From Aquipuribacter hungaricus (GTDB lineage Bacteria; Actinomycetota; Actinomycetes; Actinomycetales; JBBAYJ01), in the NCBI RefSeq assembly GCF_042663885.1, contig NZ_JBHSXV010000001.1: a stretch of 64,000 bases of DNA; one strand, given 5' to 3'. Of the stretch, positions 60,866 through 64,000 are shown piece by piece (within the stretch, counting starts at the first letter, position 1; each line of letters starts with the position of its first letter). The translations under genes and the position numbers were made by a program. Below the pieces are notes generated by a model. That model was not told the DNA's origin and made no database searches. It was given only the letters and a program-made list of their open reading frames with translations.

Positions 60866-61786
60866 TCAGGAGCGGTCCGCGCCCTTCCCGGGGCCGGGGA
60901 CGGTCGGCCGCAGGAAGTCCACGAGGAGGGCGGACAGGTGCTCCGGAGCGTCCTCGGGGACCCAGTGCCCGGCCCCCTGGACGCGCTCGTAGCGCCACGG
61001 TCCCGCCACGTGCGCAGCGGTCCCGGTCATCTGCGCCTCTGTGAGGACGGGGTCACCCGTGGACCAGACGCCCATGACGGGGCAGTCGACCGGGCGGCGG
61101 ACCCGGGGCGGCGCACCGGCGGCACGCGGGCGGGCCCGCCGGCGCCCCAGCGGGCGCGGCAGGGGGACGTTGGCGCGGTACCAGGACAGCGCGGCCGTCA
61201 GGGCCCCCGGGCGCGACATGTCCTCGACCTGACGCGCCAGGCCCGGGGTGCTCGCCGTGCTGCGGCCGCCCCACGCGCGGCGCAGCCACCACCAGCCCCC
61301 CAGCGGCAGCAGGCGCTCGGCCAGCCCCGGGACGAGGAACGCGAGGATGTACGTGCCCTTGACCTGCTGCTCCAGGCCGGCGGCGGCGCGGGCGGCGGGG
61401 TGGCCGACGGAGACCACGGCGAGCCGGTCGACGAGGTCGGGCCGGGCCGCGACGACCGCCCACGCGAGCACCGCGCCCCAGTCGTGCCCCACCAGGGCCG
61501 CCCGCCCGACGCCGCGGGCGCGCATCAGGCCGGCGACGTCCTCGACCAGCAGGGGCAGGGCGTAGGACGCGGTGCCGGCCGGGCGGTCGCTCTGCCCGTA
61601 GCCGCGCAGGTCCGGGGCGAGCACCCGGTGCCCGGCCGCGGCCAGCGCGTCGACCTGCGCCCGCCACATCTGCCGGCTGTCGGGGAAGCCGTGCAGGAGG
61701 ACCACGGCGGGGCCGTCCGGCGGACCGGCCTCGGTGAGGGCCAGGGTGGTGCCGCCGACGTCCACGCGGTGCTCGGTGACGGTCAT
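60866..61786 (-). CDS. Alpha/beta hydrolase (epoxide hydrolase-like)
   Basis: 306 residues. VVLLHGFPDSRQMWRAQVDAL (oxyanion HGFP), nucleophile Asp in LVGHDWGAVLAW, and the catalytic His in GAGHWVPEDAPEHL; an Asp nucleophile with HGFPDS suggests an epoxide hydrolase or fluoroacetate-type dehalogenase. The cap region holds many Trp and Leu. ATG at 61786, GACGCT 6 nt upstream. Transcribed in the same direction as the YedY-like gene, 37 bases after it. Confidence 0.88.
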   Translation of the reverse strand: MTVTEHRVDVGGTTLALTEAGPPDGPAVVLLHGFPDSRQMWRAQVDALAAAGHRVLAPDLRGYGQSDRPAGTASYALPLLVEDVAGLMRARGVGRAALVGHDWGAVLAWAVVAARPDLVDRLAVVSVGHPAARAAAGLEQQVKGTYILAFLVPGLAERLLPLGGWWWLRRAWGGRSTASTPGLARQVEDMSRPGALTAALSWYRANVPLPRPLGRRRARPRAAGAPPRVRRPVDCPVMGVWSTGDPVLTEAQMTGTAAHVAGPWRYERVQGAGHWVPEDAPEHLSALLVDFLRPTVPGPGKGADRS

Positions 61787-61823
61787 GCCCCGAGCGTCGC
61801 AGCCGTACCGGCGGGCCGTCCCG

Positions 61824-62849
61824 TCAGCGCAGCGGGAGCGGCGGCTGCCACCAGGACGGCGCGTCCTCTACCTCGACCGAGGCGACCCACTTCACCCACC
61901 AGAAGCCGCGCAGGCCGGGCGCGACGAGCCGCACCGGCGCTCCGAGCTGGCGCAGCAGCGGCTCCCCCGCCATCCGGTCGGCCAGCAGGAGCCCGTCGAG
62001 GTCCTCGACGGCGAACCGGCGGGAGTAGCCCGTGACGGAGGTGACGACGACGCTGCGGCCCGGACCGCCGGCGCGCACCAGGTCGGACAGCACGACGCCG
62101 GACCACTCCTGCTCCGACGCCCACCCCGACGTGCAGTCGATGACGGCCCGGACGTCGGTGCGCGGCAGGGACGCCAGGTCCGCCAGGCCCAGGACCCGCT
62201 CCCCGTGACCGTCTCGGACCAGAAGCTCCCAGCCCTGCGCGGACGTGCGCGCGGGGACGGTGTCGGCCAGCCAGATGGTGGGCTGCGGCAGGTCCTGCAG
62301 GTAGGACCCGGTCGCCCGCCGGGCCGCTCCGGGCAGCCCGGCCCGGCGGGTGACGGTCTCGAGGGCCAGCCACCCGGCGCCGGCGGCGGCGACGACGCCG
62401 CCTGCCCGCAGCAGGAGGCGACGGTCGAGGTCCTCGGCGCGCGGGCGCTGCCAGCGCGCGCGGGCGTGCCACAGCAGCAGCGGCACGAGCACCAGGCCGG
62501 CCGCGACGTGCCACCACATCGTCCGCTGGCCGCCGGGCGCCCAGACGAGAAGCCCGGTGCTGTGCAGGACGCCGCTCAGCAGGGCGAGCAGCGTGAGCAC
62601 GCCGAGCAGCACGGAGGCCCACCGCCCGGCGCGGGCCCTGCGGAGCCCGCTGCGGACGACCGGCGCCTTGCACCGGACGAGGGCGAGCACCGCCAGGCCG
62701 GCGGCCCCGTGGGCCACGGCGACCCCGCGCTGGGCGGGCACCGCGACCAGCCACGACCCCAGGCCGGCCAGCAGGGCGACGAGGAGGACGGCGAGCAGCG
62801 CGGTGTTGCCGACACGCCGGGGGACGCCCCGGCGCCGCGCGGTCCTCAC
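61824..62849 (-). CDS. Membrane-anchored molybdopterin oxidoreductase (YedY/SUOX-fold)
   Basis: 341 residues. Four transmembrane helices in the first 130 residues (LLAVLLVALLAGLGSWLVAV; GVLTLLALLSGVLHSTGLL), a helix with basic loops, then a SUOX-type domain with the Mo ligand Cys in VIDCTSGWASEQEW and VTGYSRRFAVEDLDGLLLA, ending RGFWWVKWV. Such proteins use the molybdenum cofactor outside the membrane for reduction of sulfoxides or other oxo substrates. No Tat RR motif at the start other than RTARRRG. The GTG at 62849 overlaps a small upstream gene by 4 bases. Confidence 0.87.
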   Translation of the reverse strand: MRTARRRGVPRRVGNTALLAVLLVALLAGLGSWLVAVPAQRGVAVAHGAAGLAVLALVRCKAPVVRSGLRRARAGRWASVLLGVLTLLALLSGVLHSTGLLVWAPGGQRTMWWHVAAGLVLVPLLLWHARARWQRPRAEDLDRRLLLRAGGVVAAAGAGWLALETVTRRAGLPGAARRATGSYLQDLPQPTIWLADTVPARTSAQGWELLVRDGHGERVLGLADLASLPRTDVRAVIDCTSGWASEQEWSGVVLSDLVRAGGPGRSVVVTSVTGYSRRFAVEDLDGLLLADRMAGEPLLRQLGAPVRLVAPGLRGFWWVKWVASVEVEDAPSWWQPPLPLR

Positions 62850-63001
62850 CCGGCCAGTGTCAGCCCTCGCCCGCCCTGCGGCGGCACCGCACCGGCCGGC
62901 TCCTCCTGGGCGTCGAGCCAGGCGGAGACGTCGTCGGCCGCCGCGGGCCGGAGGGACAGGAAGCCCGGCAGCGGCGGGGGGGCGCCGGTCGCCGGTCCCA
63001 C
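62846..63001 (-). CDS. Small protein co-translated with the molybdoenzyme gene
   Basis: 51 residues. From VGPATGAPPPLPGFLSLRP with AAADDVSAWLDAQEEPAG in the middle; no domain or membrane segment. The stop TGA overlaps the GTG of the molybdoenzyme by 4 bases, third positions are nearly all G/C, and it has no competing gene. A regulatory or chaperone-like role is possible but unproven. It is divergent from the PH-domain gene, sharing a 33-base gap. Confidence 0.5.
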   Translation of the reverse strand: MGPATGAPPPLPGFLSLRPAAADDVSAWLDAQEEPAGAVPPQGGRGLTLAG

Positions 63002-63022
63002 CAGCGCCGGTCGGCCGCTAGG

Positions 63023-63028
63023 TAGGGT
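63023..63028 (+). promoter_or_regulatory. -10 box of the membrane protein at 63035
   Basis: TAGGGT exactly 6 nt before the GTG at 63035. Confidence 0.5.
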
Positions 63029-63034
63029 CCGGGC

Positions 63035-63517
63035 GTGACGGGCGGGACGGGACCGGTGCTCCGGTGGCACCAGCCGCACCCGTCGACGCGCCGCGTGCTG
63101 GCACTGGGCACGGCCGGTGCCGCGCTGCTGTCGCTGGCGGTCGTGTCCCTCGTGGTGGGGAACTACGACGCCGGGGTCCTCGCCGGCGTGCTCGGCCTGG
63201 CGGCGGTGGTCGACCTGTGGGCGGAGATGCGGCCCCGGGGGTTCGTGCTGGCCGGCGACGACGGGCTGGTCGTGCGGACCGGCAGCCGGCCGCGGGTGCT
63301 GCCGTGGGGCGTCGTGGCCGCCGTGCGCGTCCAGCCCCGCCGGCTGGGGCGCGACCGTCCGGTGGTGGAGCTCGTCGACGGCTCGGTGGTGCCGCTCCCC
63401 CGCGACGTGCCGCTGGAGGAGCTGCAGGCGCGGCGCCCGGGGTCCGGCACGACCGACCAGCCTGGGGCCGGACCCGCTGACGGACCGTCGGACGGGCCCG
63501 CCGGTCCCACCGGCTGA
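63035..63517 (+). CDS. Small membrane protein with PH-like domain
   Basis: 160 residues. Two hydrophobic helices (ALGTAGAALLSLAVVSLVVG and VLAGVLGLAAVVDLWA) are followed by a short beta region (LAGDDGLVVRTGSRPRVLPW, VVAAVRVQPRRLGRD, VVELVDGSVVPLP), like bacterial PH-domain membrane proteins. A Gly/Pro/Asp-rich tail ends it. Function unknown. GTG is supported by the -10 box. Confidence 0.7.
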   Translation: MTGGTGPVLRWHQPHPSTRRVLALGTAGAALLSLAVVSLVVGNYDAGVLAGVLGLAAVVDLWAEMRPRGFVLAGDDGLVVRTGSRPRVLPWGVVAAVRVQPRRLGRDRPVVELVDGSVVPLPRDVPLEELQARRPGSGTTDQPGAGPADGPSDGPAGPTG

Positions 63518-63606
63518 CGGACCCCTGGGGTCCCGCTGACGCTCCGGCTGGTCCGACCTGCTCGTGCACCACCGGCGGCACCGGGCGGCAGGACGGGGCT
63601 GCCGGG

Positions 63607-64000
63607 TCAGAGGTCCGTCGGGTCGGTGTTGGCGCCGCACAGCACGACCGCGACGCGCTCGTCCGCCCCGGGGACGTAGCTGCCGGCCGTGAGGGCGGCC
63701 AGCGCCGCGGCGGCACCGTGCTCCACCACCGTGCGCCACTCCCGCCACAGCAGCGCCCGGGCGGCGACGATGTCGGCGTCCTCGACGAGCACGGGCACCA
63801 CGCCGGTGCGCCGGGCCACGTCGAAGGCGATCTCGCCGACCCGGCGTGCCCCCAGGGAGTCGGCGGCGACGCCGGAGACCGCGACGTCGGTCGGGGTCCC
63901 CGCGGCCAGCGCCGCGTGCAGGGTCGGCGCCCGGACCGGCTCGGCACCGACGACCCGGGTCCCGGTGCCCTCGAGCGCGGCGGCGACCCCGGCGACCAGC
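63607..64000 (-). CDS. Threonine/serine dehydratase, 3' part (gene runs off the window)
   Basis: The C-terminal 130 residues are present. LVAGVAAALEGTGTRVVGAEP, LHAALAAGTPTDVAVSGVAADSLGARRVGEIAF and VVLCGANTDPTDL match the PLP-dependent IlvA/threonine-dehydratase fold, whose PLP lysine is upstream outside the window. Deaminates threonine or serine to 2-oxo acids. The ACT domain of IlvA is absent, so it resembles the catabolic or single-domain type. The start lies beyond 64000. Confidence 0.85.
   Translation of the reverse strand, partial: LVAGVAAALEGTGTRVVGAEPVRAPTLHAALAAGTPTDVAVSGVAADSLGARRVGEIAFDVARRTGVVPVLVEDADIVAARALLWREWRTVVEHGAAAALAALTAGSYVPGADERVAVVLCGANTDPTDL

Noticed and set aside
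63525..63539. Short hairpin after the PH-domain gene
   Set aside because: Only 6-7 bp with almost no loop; too weak to list as a terminator.

Overview
The window is a very G+C-rich actinobacterial chromosome segment (about three quarters G+C by eye, nearly all third codon positions G or C). Support for Actinomycetota: frequent GTG starts, 4-base GTGA/ATGA stop-start overlaps, leaderless -10 boxes (TANNNT about 6 nt before the start codon), a mycothiol-dependent isomerase-type protein, a DUF3072 protein and RipA-like NlpC/P60 and M23 cell-wall hydrolases. A sigma-28-type promoter suggests a motile lineage (Kineosporiales- or Micrococcales-like), but the genus cannot be fixed. I see no insertion sequence, phage, CRISPR array, tRNA or rRNA; this is ordinary chromosome, not a genomic island.

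Layout. 1-13 kb: release factor 3, a VanY-type peptidase behind a sigma-28-like promoter, HU, a DksA/TraR protein coupled to a TetR regulator that faces an MFS exporter across a 34-bp palindrome, pyridoxal kinase, two transglutaminase-fold proteins, a thioesterase, an orphan Vsr endonuclease, a DUF418 membrane protein, a degenerate allantoinase-like protein, and an EAL (c-di-GMP) protein with a DUF1059 partner. 13-22.5 kb: a flavoprotein disulfide reductase, then a six-gene operon (five glycosyltransferases and a WcbI protein, every junction a 4-base overlap) facing another GT2 gene across a region with a perfect hairpin. 22.5-33.4 kb: small metabolic genes, a two-ATPase/two-permease ABC exporter operon, an SDR/CAAX-protease/AlkA run. 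33.4-33.7 kb: a 51-52 bp tandem array. 34-45 kb: GlxA-type and LysR regulators around an RhtA-like exporter, VOC and aldo-keto proteins, a second disulfide reductase, a hemerythrin, a secreted phosphodiesterase with a possible PHO box. 45-54 kb: GH43, a polA-like polymerase, an acyl-CoA oxidase behind a 26-bp palindrome, a malectin/beta-helix secreted protein. 54-64 kb: a NERD protein with an EamA transporter, a third disulfide reductase, an S51 peptidase, the paralogous M23 and NlpC/P60 hydrolases, an alpha/beta hydrolase, a YedY-like molybdoenzyme, and the 3' part of a threonine/serine dehydratase.

Quality caveat: five places need a one-base frame change to keep a gene intact (about 28870, 43237, 54272, 54408, 58825). 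Coding-frame statistics and conserved motifs make this clear; sequence error is the simplest explanation. A second recurring feature is short tandem duplication across stop codons (prfC, thioesterase, glxA-like/EamA, polymerase, S51 peptidase).

The least explained items are the 51-52 bp intergenic array, the translationally coupled glycosyltransferase/WcbI operon without polymerase or flippase genes, and the allantoinase-like protein that has lost its metal site. I found no evidence for a new defence or mobile system.
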